Part shown: positions 24,442 through 31,952 of the stretch, in pieces | Layout: each line of letters opens with the position of its first letter | How positions within the stretch are numbered: position 1 is the first letter of the stretch | Assembly (NCBI GenBank): GCA_027334565.1 | Contig: DAHWUP010000006.1 | Coordinates: 1 to 46,620 of the forward strand | Length of the DNA: 46,620 nucleotides | Origin: Candidatus Levyibacteriota bacterium | Lineage (GTDB): Bacteria > Patescibacteria > Microgenomatia > Levybacterales > UBA12049 | Direction of reading: 5' to 3' | Translations under genes and position numbers: made by a program | The notes under the pieces: model-generated | The model's database searches: none | The model's input: only the letters and a program-made list of their open reading frames with translations | Told to the model about the DNA's origin: nothing

Positions 24442-24798
24442 TCAATTGAAGGGTACTCCGCGTAGGTCGTTATCTCGGGCGTAAGCATCCGCAGCTTCCG
24501 CTTGAGCTTTATCCTTTTTAAATTCAAAGATAGCTGTTAGGCGTTTGTCTCTATCTCTAACATATTTTTCCCAATCCTCTGCAGATAAGGAAAATGGGGC
24601 AGGTTCAGGGGGCGGAGGCGGAGGCGGATGCAGCAAATCGACAATGGGATAAAGTGGTCGGGCCGGAATAGTCGATGATTGTTCTGTTGGAGCGTGTCCG
24701 GACACAACGCTTAAATGCTTTTTTCTAGCATCCGCAGTTTCGGAATGATTGCCAATAAGTTCTTTAGCAGCAACCGCCATAAAATAAAATCGATACAT
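24442..24798 (-). CDS. Hypothetical protein with proline stretch
   Basis: About 118 residues: a short N-terminal region, a Ser/Thr-rich part, a proline run of seven to eight residues around position 60, then a charged helical C-terminus (SAEDWEKYVRDRDKRLTA; KKDKAQAEAADAYARD). No family is recognised and no membrane segment is clear. The start is uncertain: ATG 24813, 24798 or 24780 are in frame. I favour 24798, because TGGTATCAA ends five bases before it. It is convergent with rpoD and divergent from tRNA-Asn. Confidence 0.45.
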   Translation of the reverse strand: MYRFYFMAVAAKELIGNHSETADARKKHLSVVSGHAPTEQSSTIPARPLYPIVDLLHPPPPPPPEPAPFSLSAEDWEKYVRDRDKRLTAIFEFKKDKAQAEAADAYARDNDLRGVPFN

Positions 24799-24886
24799 AT
24801 ATTTTGATACCATCTGTTCTTACTTGTCAAGTATTTGGATCATCGTTTTTACTAAGAAGGTGATGCTGGAATTATGATTTTTGGCA

Positions 24887-24895
24887 TGATAAAAT
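24887..24895 (+). promoter_or_regulatory. Extended -10 promoter of tRNA-Asn
   Basis: TGATAAAAT ends nine bases before the tRNA 5' end at 24905, so only about a three-base 5' leader would have to be removed by RNase P. Confidence 0.5.
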
Positions 24896-24904
24896 CTTTA
24901 GTAT

Positions 24905-24976
24905 TCCGCGATAGCTCAATGGTAGAGCGGCTCCCTGTTAAGGAGAAGGTTCTAGGTCCGAGTCCTAGTCGCGGAG
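24905..24976 (+). tRNA. tRNA-Asn (anticodon GTT)
   Basis: A full cloverleaf can be drawn. Acceptor stem 24905-24911 pairs with 24969-24975 (7 bp); D stem 24914-24917 with 24925-24928; anticodon stem 24930-24934 with 24942-24946, with a G-A mismatch at its outer pair; anticodon GTT at 24937-24939; T stem 24952-24956 with 24964-24968; discriminator G at 24976, as in Asn tRNAs. CCA is not encoded. The T loop reads TCCGAGT, with C at position 55 where U (pseudouridine) is nearly universal. Confidence 0.93.
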
Positions 24977-24991
24977 CACTTCACTAAAGTC

Positions 24992-25000
24992 TGCTATCAT
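24992..25000 (+). promoter_or_regulatory. Extended -10 promoter at 25007 gene (leaderless geometry)
   Basis: TGCTATCAT, just downstream of tRNA-Asn, ends exactly six bases before ATG 25007. Confidence 0.6.
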
Positions 25001-25006
25001 AAGCAT

Positions 25007-25471
25007 ATGAAGGCTCTCCCTTATGCTTTTTTAATTGGTGCTATTTTCTCCTTTTTTATATTTTTAACTAACGTTGTCTTTCCAAATAACGGACCCGATA
25101 ACGGAACAGCTGTCGGATTCACTTATTTAGTTTTATTTTCTCTTTTCGGTCTTGGTGGTTACATTAACAGCCGACAATCAAAGGATAAAATAAAAAGCGG
25201 AGCAGTGGGAGGAGCAATTACTGCCTTTATAGTTGTTGGACTGATTATGCTTACTTTTGCTTTTGTGGATAACGTTTTTTTAAGTACTGTTAGTAAGCAA
25301 GCTGATAAAATAGCAGGCTTTACTAATGCAAAGAACCAGTTTCATTCAATGCGAGATTATATAAATCACGGACTTTTGATGGGTTCAATTATCGTACTGC
25401 CGGTAGTAACAATTATTGGCGGTTTATTAGGAAGTATTGGGGCTTTTAGTAGAAGCGAGTTAAAGAAATAA
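25007..25471 (+). CDS. Integral membrane protein with about four segments, unknown function
   Basis: A 154-residue protein with hydrophobic segments at about residues 5-24, 38-54, 67-92 and 124-146, separated by short polar loops; one longer loop at about 93-122 is hydrophilic. Gly-rich helices (GAVGGAIT, GGLLGSIGAF) suggest tight helix packing. I do not recognise the family. The start ATG fits the six-base rule from the upstream extended -10. It begins the accessory region and lies directly after tRNA-Asn, a common integration spot. Confidence 0.6.
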   Translation: MKALPYAFLIGAIFSFFIFLTNVVFPNNGPDNGTAVGFTYLVLFSLFGLGGYINSRQSKDKIKSGAVGGAITAFIVVGLIMLTFAFVDNVFLSTVSKQADKIAGFTNAKNQFHSMRDYINHGLLMGSIIVLPVVTIIGGLLGSIGAFSRSELKK

Positions 25472-25574
25472 GTTCTGACGTCGTCCATTAGGCGGAGCAA
25501 CTTATATTTATAACCTCAGAGATTGATGGACAGCATCATATTATACCTTGCTACAAATTTATCTAATAAGCTTC

Positions 25575-25580
25575 TATAAT
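25575..25580 (+). promoter_or_regulatory. -10 of the DUF1801 gene at 25588
   Basis: A perfect TATAAT ends seven bases before the GTG start at 25588, predicting a leaderless mRNA with a non-ATG start. Confidence 0.55.
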
Positions 25581-25587
25581 TAAAGAA

Positions 25588-25983
25588 GTGAAAACTCCAT
25601 CTGAAGAAACAGATGACATAATCAAGAATATACCTGATTGGCGAGGTAAAAAGTTGGCACAGCTTCGCTTTATCATTACAAAGGCTGATTCAGAGCTGGT
25701 GGAAGAAGTGAAGTGGAAAAAACCTTCCAAACCCGAAGGAGTTCCTGTTTGGTCACATGAGGGCACACTTTGTATAGGTGAGGCACTCAAAAACGCTGTT
25801 CGTTTGACATTCCCCAAGGGAGCGAAGGTTAAAGATCCAAAGAAGCTTTTCAATACACGGCTGGATAGCAGCAGTGTTCGCGCAATTGACTTCTTTGAAG
25901 ATGGAATAATTGATGAAGCTGCATTGACAAAACTTATCCAAGAAGCTGTGAAGGTAAATATGCAAAAAACAAAATTAACATGA
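25588..25983 (+). CDS. DUF1801 domain protein, copy A
   Basis: A 131-residue soluble protein of the DUF1801/YdhG-like family: WRGKKLAQLRFIITKADSEL, VEEVKWKKPSKPEGVPVW, LKNAVRLTFPKGAKVKDPK and a C-terminal helix. These are small, SRPBCC-free folds of unknown biochemical role, sometimes linked to stress or metal response. It starts with GTG directly behind TATAAT. A close paralogue is at 28085 (same length, long identical blocks), so a duplication happened here. Its stop overlaps the ATG of the next membrane-protein gene by four bases. Confidence 0.8.
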   Translation: MKTPSEETDDIIKNIPDWRGKKLAQLRFIITKADSELVEEVKWKKPSKPEGVPVWSHEGTLCIGEALKNAVRLTFPKGAKVKDPKKLFNTRLDSSSVRAIDFFEDGIIDEAALTKLIQEAVKVNMQKTKLT

Positions 25984-26351
25984 AAAGACCAATCTTCCTA
26001 ACAATATGGCTTATGTTACTGTTTCTCTTTGCTGTGGCTCTCACAGCTGATTCTCTTACCTATCTTCCTATGATACGTCTTACGAAAAATTACATTAGTC
26101 TTTTGGGAATTGCTGCTGGATTTGTACAAATATGGGCGGTAGTTCAATTACTTAGATGGAAAAAGGTAGGAGTAACACTTTTAGTATCCTCAGCAATTGT
26201 CATACTGTTGGTAACAGCTATTAATGAATTTTACCTAGTGTTAAAGATAAACCAAATACTTATCAGCATGGCAATGGTTTTGTTGGTTAACTTCATTATG
26301 TTTGGGATTTTATATTTGGCAATACGCCCAGTCTGGAAAAACTTCAAGTAA
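25980..26351 (+). CDS. Small integral membrane protein with four segments
   Basis: A 123-residue protein of four predicted membrane helices at about residues 5-24, 39-59, 64-84 and 91-116 with very short loops. No conserved polar residue pattern suggests an enzyme. It overlaps the DUF1801 gene by four bases (ATGA), so the two are co-translated and perhaps functionally linked. Family not recognised. Confidence 0.55.
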   Translation: MKRPIFLTIWLMLLFLFAVALTADSLTYLPMIRLTKNYISLLGIAAGFVQIWAVVQLLRWKKVGVTLLVSSAIVILLVTAINEFYLVLKINQILISMAMVLLVNFIMFGILYLAIRPVWKNFK

Positions 26352-26364
26352 ATAGTAAAAATTC

Positions 26365-26566
26365 CTAAATTGCTAGCGTTTTGGACCGTTGTAGCCTTTG
26401 AATTTCCTCCCACCTATGTTTCATCTCCCCAACATATCCAACATTAAACATTGGTTGTACTGCCGGTGCGTAATCTACTGGTATGAAGAAATGTGGCTCG
26501 GGGAGCAAATTATTCTTAATATAATCTCTATTTGTTGATTTATTCCCAAATTGTGAGATGATTTAA
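26365..26566 (-). pseudogene. 5'-truncated gene remnant A (C-terminal RWEEIQ motif)
   Basis: An open minus-strand frame of about 66 codons without a plausible start. It encodes NNLLPEPHFFIPVDYA and then NVGYVGEMKHRWEEIQRLQ before a TAG at 26365. The C-terminal motif recurs in the remnant at 27320-27518 (NLSYIGELRERWEEIRKLQ), which indicates that both derive from one gene family. The family is not recognised. Its 5' part seems replaced by the PsbP-like gene, which starts on the opposite strand at 26569. Confidence 0.6.
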
Positions 26567-26568
26567 CT

Positions 26569-27330
26569 GTGGAAGAACAAATTAAGCAAAAATATCCAAC
26601 AGTTCATAAATATTTATTCACCGTAACTACTTTTTCAAAACTTCTAGCCATGTTTTTATTTATTTTTTTTCCATTTGTAGGATTTTATTTGGGAATGATA
26701 TATGAACAAGGAATCACAATAAATACATCAATTGTCTCGCTACCACAAAAAAATATAAAAATATTACTAAGTCCAACTCCAATAGCATCTATCTCGGGAA
26801 CAATTTCATCAAACTCAACCCTAAATTGGAAAACCTATACGAGCTCAAAATATAATTTATCATTCAAATATCCTTCAAATTGGAAATCTTACACAGAAGG
26901 TAAAATAACTTTGGTGCCTTTAAATAAAGTGCAGTATTTAGACTATGTCTCAGCTCCTATACAAATTGAATTTCAACAAAATCCCAATAAATTAACTTTA
27001 GATAAGTGGCAACAAGAAGAAAATGCAAAACTTATGGGAATCCCATACAATTATTACAATTCTAAATCAACACAAAAAACCACAATTAACGGATACACCG
27101 CTTATATTAATAAGAAGTCGGAAGATTGCGAACCAGTATTTTGTTACGAAGAAATAATTATGGATAATGAAAACATATTTATTTTTAAAAATTTGGATTT
27201 ATCCGGAACATTTCCAATTGGGACTGCTAGCACAGGCGCAACTTGGAAACAGATTTATTCAGAGGGAGATATTCAAACAAATCAACAAATTTTTGAAACT
27301 TTACTTTCAACCCTAAAATTCACGCGATAA
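26569..27330 (+). CDS. Membrane-anchored PsbP-like protein
   Basis: A 253-residue protein with a cytoplasmic N-terminus, one membrane segment at about residues 25-47, a Ser/Thr linker and an exported domain from about residue 85: WKTYTSSKYNLSFKYPSNW is the typical opening of PsbP-like domains (a strand followed by the F-x-YP-x-W turn), and the C-terminal helix carries QQIFETLLSTLKF. Such anchored PsbP-like proteins are frequent in Patescibacteria; their role is unknown. Cysteines in DCEPVFCYEE may form a disulfide. Start codon is GTG. Composition is more AT-rich than neighbouring core genes. It is flanked on both sides by related gene remnants. Confidence 0.65.
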   Translation: MEEQIKQKYPTVHKYLFTVTTFSKLLAMFLFIFFPFVGFYLGMIYEQGITINTSIVSLPQKNIKILLSPTPIASISGTISSNSTLNWKTYTSSKYNLSFKYPSNWKSYTEGKITLVPLNKVQYLDYVSAPIQIEFQQNPNKLTLDKWQQEENAKLMGIPYNYYNSKSTQKTTINGYTAYINKKSEDCEPVFCYEEIIMDNENIFIFKNLDLSGTFPIGTASTGATWKQIYSEGDIQTNQQIFETLLSTLKFTR

Positions 27331-27518
27331 GAGCATGATTTAACTGTAACTTCCTTATCTCTTCCCACCTTTCTCGTAATTCGCCAATATAGCTTAGATT
27401 TTGAAGTGAATTTATTACTTTTGCAGTTATAATAATCTAAGGACTGGGGAGCAAGCTTTTCTTCAAAAGCGTATACTTCTTTTAGGTTGTAAATCAACTT
27501 TTCAAAAGCATTCTGCAT
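27320..27518 (-). pseudogene. Frameshifted gene remnant B, related to remnant A
   Basis: On the minus strand the frame from ATG 27518 reads MQNAFEKLIYNLKEVYAFEE and on to SLDYYNCKS. It then has to shift frame near 27425 to continue as VINSLQNLSYIGELRERWEE and IRKLQLNHALIA with a TGA at 27320. The tail resembles that of remnant A. The 3' end runs into the last bases of the PsbP-like gene. The gene family is not recognised. Confidence 0.6.
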
Positions 27519-27530
27519 AACCTGGGCGTT

Positions 27531-27956
27531 GTGATAGTTGGGTTTATTTTTGCGTATATTGGTCTGGTGACAGATACATTACTAAAGATCCACGATTTTA
27601 GATTTGTTTATACATCCTTGATAGGCTTAATACTTTTAGTCATTGGGTTTTTAGTAAGGGTTTGGGCAACATACTATTTTTATAATAATTAAATGAAAGT
27701 TATTAAGCTTACGCCTCAAAATACCCTTATTACCGAAGGGCCTTTCCGTTATTCCAGAAATCCACTTTATCTCGGCGGGAATTTATTCATCTTTCTTGGA
27801 GCAGTTCTTGTTGTCGGTTCTCCGAGCTGTATCGTATTCACGTTTATTGAATTGGTATTAACAAATGTTATGATTAGCAGGGAAGAAAAACAACTAGAAC
27901 GAACCTTCGGGAGAGGATGGCTAGATTATAAAAAGCGAGTCCGCCGTTGGATATAA
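27531..27956 (+). pseudogene. ICMT/PEMT-like methyltransferase gene split by an in-frame TAA
   Basis: The frame open from 27486 encodes two membrane segments (IVGFIFAYIGLV; LIGLILLVIGFLVRVWATYY) and then a TAA at 27690-27692. The same frame goes on at ATG 27693 with KVIKLTPQNTLITEGPFRYS, RNPLYLGGN and a C-terminal EEKQLERTFGRGWLDYKKRV. Together this is the usual architecture of small isoprenylcysteine-carboxyl-methyltransferase-like membrane enzymes, in which RNPxYLG and the EE...Y segments form the SAM site. The 3' piece alone (87 residues) would keep the SAM motif but only one or two helices. The 5' boundary is uncertain; GTG 27531 is used. Confidence 0.65.
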
Positions 27957-28045
27957 AAATAGGCATTAACGTAGTTCATCTCCCGGAACAACCCATGCTT
28001 AGATCTCTTCGGGCGGAAAAACAGTGTCTATAACCCCAAGATGAA

Positions 28046-28054
28046 TGTTATAAT
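28046..28054 (+). promoter_or_regulatory. Extended -10 promoter of the DUF1801 gene at 28085
   Basis: TGTTATAAT ends 30 bases before ATG 28085, so unlike its paralogue this gene has a leader of about 24 bases. Confidence 0.5.
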
Positions 28055-28084
28055 GAACCTTATACGGACAACCTAAAGAAACAG

Positions 28085-28480
28085 ATGAACGCGAGTCAAG
28101 AAATAGATTCCATAATTAAAAAATCCAACGATTGGAGAGGCAAAAAATTGGCTCAACTGCGTATTGTAATCAAACAAGCAGACCAAGGGATAGTTGAAGA
28201 AGTGAAGTGGAAAAAACCGTCAAAACCTGAAGGGGTACCAGTTTGGTCGAGCAATGGCATACTCTGTGTTGCAGACATACTTAAAAACGCCGTGAGGTTG
28301 ACCTTTCCTAAGGGCGCACTTATGAAAGATCCAAAAAAACTTTTCAATACGAGGTTAGACAGTAAGACCGTTCGCGCCATCGATTTTTATGTAGATAATG
28401 TGCTAAATGAAGCTGCGCTTACAGAGCTCATTCACGAAGCAGTAATGATAAACGCTTTAAAATCAAGAAGCGATGAATGA
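28085..28480 (+). CDS. DUF1801 domain protein, copy B
   Basis: A 131-residue paralogue of the gene at 25588, the same length and with identical blocks such as DWRGKKLAQLR, VEEVKWKKPSKPEGVPVW, LKNAVRLTFPKGA, MKDPKKLFNTRLDS and VRAIDF. Divergence is concentrated at both ends and at residues 55-66. Function is unknown for the family. It stands alone between the split methyltransferase and the Nudix gene. Confidence 0.8.
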   Translation: MNASQEIDSIIKKSNDWRGKKLAQLRIVIKQADQGIVEEVKWKKPSKPEGVPVWSSNGILCVADILKNAVRLTFPKGALMKDPKKLFNTRLDSKTVRAIDFYVDNVLNEAALTELIHEAVMINALKSRSDE

Positions 28481-28582
28481 GTTTCTGGCATTGATCATTT
28501 TTCGGTAATGTAAGGCGGCAGGAGAGACAACAAGAAATTATTTGAAAAAACACATTACGACACGAGATGTAGACAGGCTTAT

Positions 28583-29140
28583 ATGAAAACCACCGATCCT
28601 CAGAATGAAGTTTTTCCCATAGTTAATGAAAAAGATAAAGTCATAGGTAAAATAACCAGAAAAAAGGCACATCAAAACCACAATATTATTCATCGCGCCG
28701 TCCATGTTTTAATTTTTGATAATAAAGGAAGGCTGCTTATCCAAAAGAGGAGCCTAACAAAAGATACGGCGCCCGGTAGTTGGTGCGCGTCTTCCTCGGG
28801 TCATGTGGGATACCACGAAGATTATCTCCTTGGCGCAATTAGAGAAACAAAAGAGGAACTGGGAATAATTGTTAGGCCTGCCGAGCTTGAGTTGCTCGGG
28901 AAAATATTGGTGGTTGCCCCATGGGAGAAAGAGATGACTCAGGTATATAAGGTTATTCTCAGTAAAAAAGTTTCCATTAGTCCAAACCCGGAAGAAATCA
29001 CCAAGATACGATTTGTAGATTTAAAGACATTGCATATAATGCTAGAGCAGGAACTCTGGGCACCTTCTGATACACAAGTCTTGAATCGGTTCGTTTTGAA
29101 TCTAAATAATCTTGGCACGGATAGGAGATATAGCAGGTAA
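28583..29140 (+). CDS. Nudix hydrolase, IPP-isomerase-like subgroup
   Basis: A 185-residue Nudix protein. The Nudix box is complete: G-x5-E-x7-REUxEExGU fits GHVGYHEDYLLGAI followed by RETKEELGI. The N-terminal part (FPIVNEKDKVIGKITRKKAH; HRAVHVLIFDNKGRLLIQKR) resembles the isopentenyl-diphosphate isomerase type I and YfcD-like branch. The type I isomerase Cys and Glu are not convincingly placed, so it is more likely a pyrophosphatase of unknown substrate. Confidence 0.8.
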   Translation: MKTTDPQNEVFPIVNEKDKVIGKITRKKAHQNHNIIHRAVHVLIFDNKGRLLIQKRSLTKDTAPGSWCASSSGHVGYHEDYLLGAIRETKEELGIIVRPAELELLGKILVVAPWEKEMTQVYKVILSKKVSISPNPEEITKIRFVDLKTLHIMLEQELWAPSDTQVLNRFVLNLNNLGTDRRYSR

Positions 29141-29182
29141 CATCGTTTATCTTCCAAATCCTGCCAGCTTTAAATACGCTTT

Positions 29183-29191
29183 TGATATAAT
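29183..29191 (+). promoter_or_regulatory. Perfect extended -10 of the gene at 29198 (leaderless geometry)
   Basis: TGATATAAT followed by exactly six bases and ATG at 29198. Confidence 0.65.
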
Positions 29192-29197
29192 TTTGGT

Positions 29198-29581
29198 ATG
29201 AAAAAATATTCCTCGGTTGAAGAGTATATTAGAAGTTATCCGCCTGATGTCAGAAAGAAACTACAGGCACTCAGAATAGCGATAAAAGAGGTGGTTCCGC
29301 CGCAAGCCATAGAAAAAATAAGTTACCAGATTCCGACGTTTTATTTAAACCAAAACCTCGTACATTTTGCGGCGTTTAAAGATCATATCAGTTTTTTTCC
29401 GACCAGCTCAGGCGTTGCCAAATTTAAGGAACAGCTATCAAGATACAAGCTATCCAGGGGGACGATACAAATTTCCTTGAATGAGGAATTGCCGATATCG
29501 TTAATTAAAAAAATTGTGAGATTCAGGGTTGAAGAAGTGTTGAAAAGGAAAGAGCAAAAAGGTTTGCTAAAAGGGTCATAG
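29198..29581 (+). CDS. DUF1801 domain protein, divergent third copy
   Basis: A 127-residue protein of the same broad family but of the classical YdhG type: VEEYIRSYPPDVRKKLQALR, then ISYQIPTFYLNQNLVHFAAF, DHISFFPTSSGVAKFKEQL and LSRGTIQISLNEELPISLI. It is clearly less similar to the copies at 25588 and 28085 than they are to each other. It has its own perfect leaderless-type promoter. Biochemical role unknown. Confidence 0.85.
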   Translation: MKKYSSVEEYIRSYPPDVRKKLQALRIAIKEVVPPQAIEKISYQIPTFYLNQNLVHFAAFKDHISFFPTSSGVAKFKEQLSRYKLSRGTIQISLNEELPISLIKKIVRFRVEEVLKRKEQKGLLKGS

Positions 29582-29648
29582 ATACTCTTTGAGCGGAACT
29601 TGTCCAATTTGTCGGCCCGGATTCTCAAACAACAAAAGTATAGGTTGC

Positions 29649-29897
29649 CTAGTTGTCTCCCGCTTCGCCTCCAACATTGACTCTGTACCCGGGATGTAAA
29701 ATCGGTACGGGGGTTGAGGTGGGCAACAAAGTTGGTGTGCCTGTCGGCAATGTTTGTTTAGTTGCCTGGTTAGCCGCGTTCACGCCACTGTTATTGATTT
29801 TATTCTTAGGTTGTAAATTCGTAATCGTCTGAAGGGAGCTCAATAGTACAATCAAAGCCAAAAAGATAAATAGGGCAATAATAAATTTATTATTCAT
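29649..29897 (-). CDS. Small membrane-anchored protein with Thr/Pro linker
   Basis: An 82-residue protein with an N-terminal membrane segment (FIIALFIFLALIVLLSSLQ) and an exported low-complexity tail with TPTLLPTSTPVP. It has no recognisable domain. TGCTATACT ends seven bases before the ATG, in line with the leaderless promoter pattern, which supports a real gene. It lies downstream of the electron-transfer operon on the same strand. Confidence 0.5.
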   Translation of the reverse strand: MNNKFIIALFIFLALIVLLSSLQTITNLQPKNKINNSGVNAANQATKQTLPTGTPTLLPTSTPVPILHPGYRVNVGGEAGDN

Positions 29898-29923
29898 TCA
29901 TATAAGTATAGCATAGCTTAAAA

Positions 29924-31444
29924 TTAGACATATCCGGGAAAGAAGTCTTTTTTTATTTGTGTTCGTGGAACTCCCATCTTTGAAAGAAGTTCTTCATATC
30001 CTGTTACCATCGGATGGGGACCAGAAAGATAGAAGATGCATTTCTTATGGTCCGGTATAATTTCGTTGATCATCTCGGATGTGACCCGGCCAATTTTCCC
30101 CGTCCATCCCTTGGGAGCCGCTTTTTCATCGGTAAGGGTTAAGACGGTTTTTACGCCAACTTTTTTTGCTTCTTCCAAAACGTCAAGGTATGCGATTTCG
30201 GATTGGATTTTATTGGCATAGAACAGGACGATTGGACGATTCTGACGCGTATCAAGGCAGTATTTAATCATACTTCTAAAAGGAGTTATCCCTATGCCCC
30301 CGGCTAAGAAAACAAGTTTAACTTCCCGATCGTTAGGTAATGTGAAGTCGCCCGCGAGGTTTCCCGCAACAATCGGAGTGTTCCCGTCAAGGTTTATCAG
30401 CGCTTTCTTGAAGCTACTGCCCTGAGGATTAAATTTTACACCCAGATGTATCGAATCTTCTGTCGGTGAAGAGGCTATCGTAAAAAAGCGTCTATTTCCC
30501 CTGCTGTCGGGATCGGTATGAGGTAGGGTCCATTCCATATATTGTCCGGGCGAGAAGGTGAATCTCCCCGATGACGGAGCGAAGATAAAGTCCACCACGT
30601 CAGAGCCATATTGTACTTTTTCTTTTAAATATAAAAACAGTTTTTGCTTCGGGCTTACGAGATAAGAGAAGATATTGCCCGTAACAAGGGCAAGTTCGGG
30701 GGTTGAATAAAGGGTTCCAAGGTGGACGTGTGGAGAAAATAAAAACCCGACCAAACCACCGTAAAATAACCGCAGGTCTCTTGTCGGAGGGGTTGTGAAC
30801 GGTTCGGTCAACATGATAAACGCAAAGAACAGCATAGATGAATGGAAAACAAGAGTGGTAAGTGTATTTAACATATTTCCTCCGAAATACAGGGTGAAAA
30901 AAGCTTCGGTGGCAAAAGCGACAAGGAAAAAAGATAATGCCATATCTTCGCGTCGGATTTTCCTGATTATCAAGATTCCGATAGCCAAGATAAAAGGCGT
31001 CATAGCCGTTGTGCCCAACCACCAGTTTGCGGAATCGCCTAACCAGAGAGCGGTCAAAGCTACCGCAATAGCTACGGGATTAAAAATGTGCTTGCGATTG
31101 ATCGCTAAAATATATTTTGACGACATCGCAAGAACGGGAGCCCAGAAAAGGATCAGAAGATCATTAATGCCTCTAAAGGGTGGAACAATAAGGACCAGGA
31201 TAAGGGCTGTTATATACGCGGACTCCACATTCGTCGGTGCGTTGAAAACAATTGAAAATATACCGTTGGTAACCATGGCTAAAAAAAGAATGAAAGCGGT
31301 AGAAAAAAGAATCGAGCCGGGAGAATAAGGCAAGATATTTAAAAATCCGAACAGTATGGCAATTAACACCAGCGCGATCAACCCATACAGTACCAACCGG
31401 TACATAGTGATGCGATCAAGGATATTATCTATAATCTTAGTCAT
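29924..31444 (-). CDS. RnfD/NqrB-like membrane domain fused to an FNR-type flavin reductase
   Basis: A 506-residue fusion. Residues about 1-260 have about nine membrane segments and resemble the NqrB/RnfD family, including a FNPVAIAVALTALWLG segment and MLTEPFTTPPTR, comparable to the MATDPxTxP motif. Residues about 265-506 are a ferredoxin-NADP+ reductase-type module: FAD site RRFFTIASSP, NAD(P) site FLAGGIGITPFRSM and the C-terminal LSGPHPMVTGYEELL. The likely role is to take electrons from NAD(P)H through FAD and pass them across the membrane to the FMN-binding protein encoded one base upstream. It may support extracellular or periplasmic reduction without a full Rnf or Nqr complex. Confidence 0.85.
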   Translation of the reverse strand: MTKIIDNILDRITMYRLVLYGLIALVLIAILFGFLNILPYSPGSILFSTAFILFLAMVTNGIFSIVFNAPTNVESAYITALILVLIVPPFRGINDLLILFWAPVLAMSSKYILAINRKHIFNPVAIAVALTALWLGDSANWWLGTTAMTPFILAIGILIIRKIRREDMALSFFLVAFATEAFFTLYFGGNMLNTLTTLVFHSSMLFFAFIMLTEPFTTPPTRDLRLFYGGLVGFLFSPHVHLGTLYSTPELALVTGNIFSYLVSPKQKLFLYLKEKVQYGSDVVDFIFAPSSGRFTFSPGQYMEWTLPHTDPDSRGNRRFFTIASSPTEDSIHLGVKFNPQGSSFKKALINLDGNTPIVAGNLAGDFTLPNDREVKLVFLAGGIGITPFRSMIKYCLDTRQNRPIVLFYANKIQSEIAYLDVLEEAKKVGVKTVLTLTDEKAAPKGWTGKIGRVTSEMINEIIPDHKKCIFYLSGPHPMVTGYEELLSKMGVPRTQIKKDFFPGYV

Positions 31445-31445
31445 T

Positions 31446-31952
31446 TTAATGCGCTTGTGCCAGAGCCGAAGCGAGTGACGCCTGGAAGGCCTGGCTTGTA
31501 TCCGACGCTCCGGACACGATGTCCACTTGGGCAGATTGTGCCTGAATTGCTTCTTGTTTGAGATAGGGCATTGCCTGTGTATTTATTGCAATCGAAGTGC
31601 TTCTGTCATTGGGATATTGTAAAAAAACCACGTCCGTTATTCTCCCCCCGCCAATAACCACCTGTATTTGAACATTTCCGTAAAATGCATCCGCAACGCT
31701 CCCGGTATAAGTACCGTCTTTATATTGACCCTGCGAAGTCGGAGGCGTGGTTGATCCGCTCGCCTGGGTAGTTGTAGGAGTTGACTGTGAAGACGGATTT
31801 CCCAGACTGTTTTGCGTAGAGCCAGTAACCTGGTTATTTGCGTTCTGCGGCGGCGGAATAGTTAAGGGGGTGGAATTCGCCAACTCTTGCCTCAATAATC
31901 CGTTAACAATAAACAAGCCTATCACAAACGTGGAAAGTAGTAGTTTTTTCAT
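31446..31952 (-). CDS. Exported FMN-binding domain protein
   Basis: A 168-residue lipid-free secreted or anchored protein: a hydrophobic N-terminus (MKKLLLSTFVIGLFIVNGLL), a Ser/Thr/Gln/Pro linker of about 60 residues and an FMN-binding domain (about 85-168): YKDGTYTGSVADAFYGNVQI, GGRITDVVF and the flavinylation-type motif DIVSGASDTSQAF, where the Ser/Thr after GA is the expected phosphoester-bound FMN site in this family. I chose ATG 31952 rather than the longer frame to 32012, because a GAGG Shine-Dalgarno-like site lies six bases upstream. One base separates it from the RnfD-FNR gene, so they form an operon. An ApbE flavin transferase should exist elsewhere. Confidence 0.85.
   Translation of the reverse strand: MKKLLLSTFVIGLFIVNGLLRQELANSTPLTIPPPQNANNQVTGSTQNSLGNPSSQSTPTTTQASGSTTPPTSQGQYKDGTYTGSVADAFYGNVQIQVVIGGGRITDVVFLQYPNDRSTSIAINTQAMPYLKQEAIQAQSAQVDIVSGASDTSQAFQASLASALAQAH

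Noticed and set aside
24905..25600. Integrated element using tRNA-Asn as attachment site
   Set aside because: The accessory genes begin here, but I found no integrase and no repeat of the tRNA 3' end downstream in the window.
25563..25853. Minus-strand frames antisense to the DUF1801 genes (also 28153-28380)
   Set aside because: They mirror each other only because the sense genes are paralogous.
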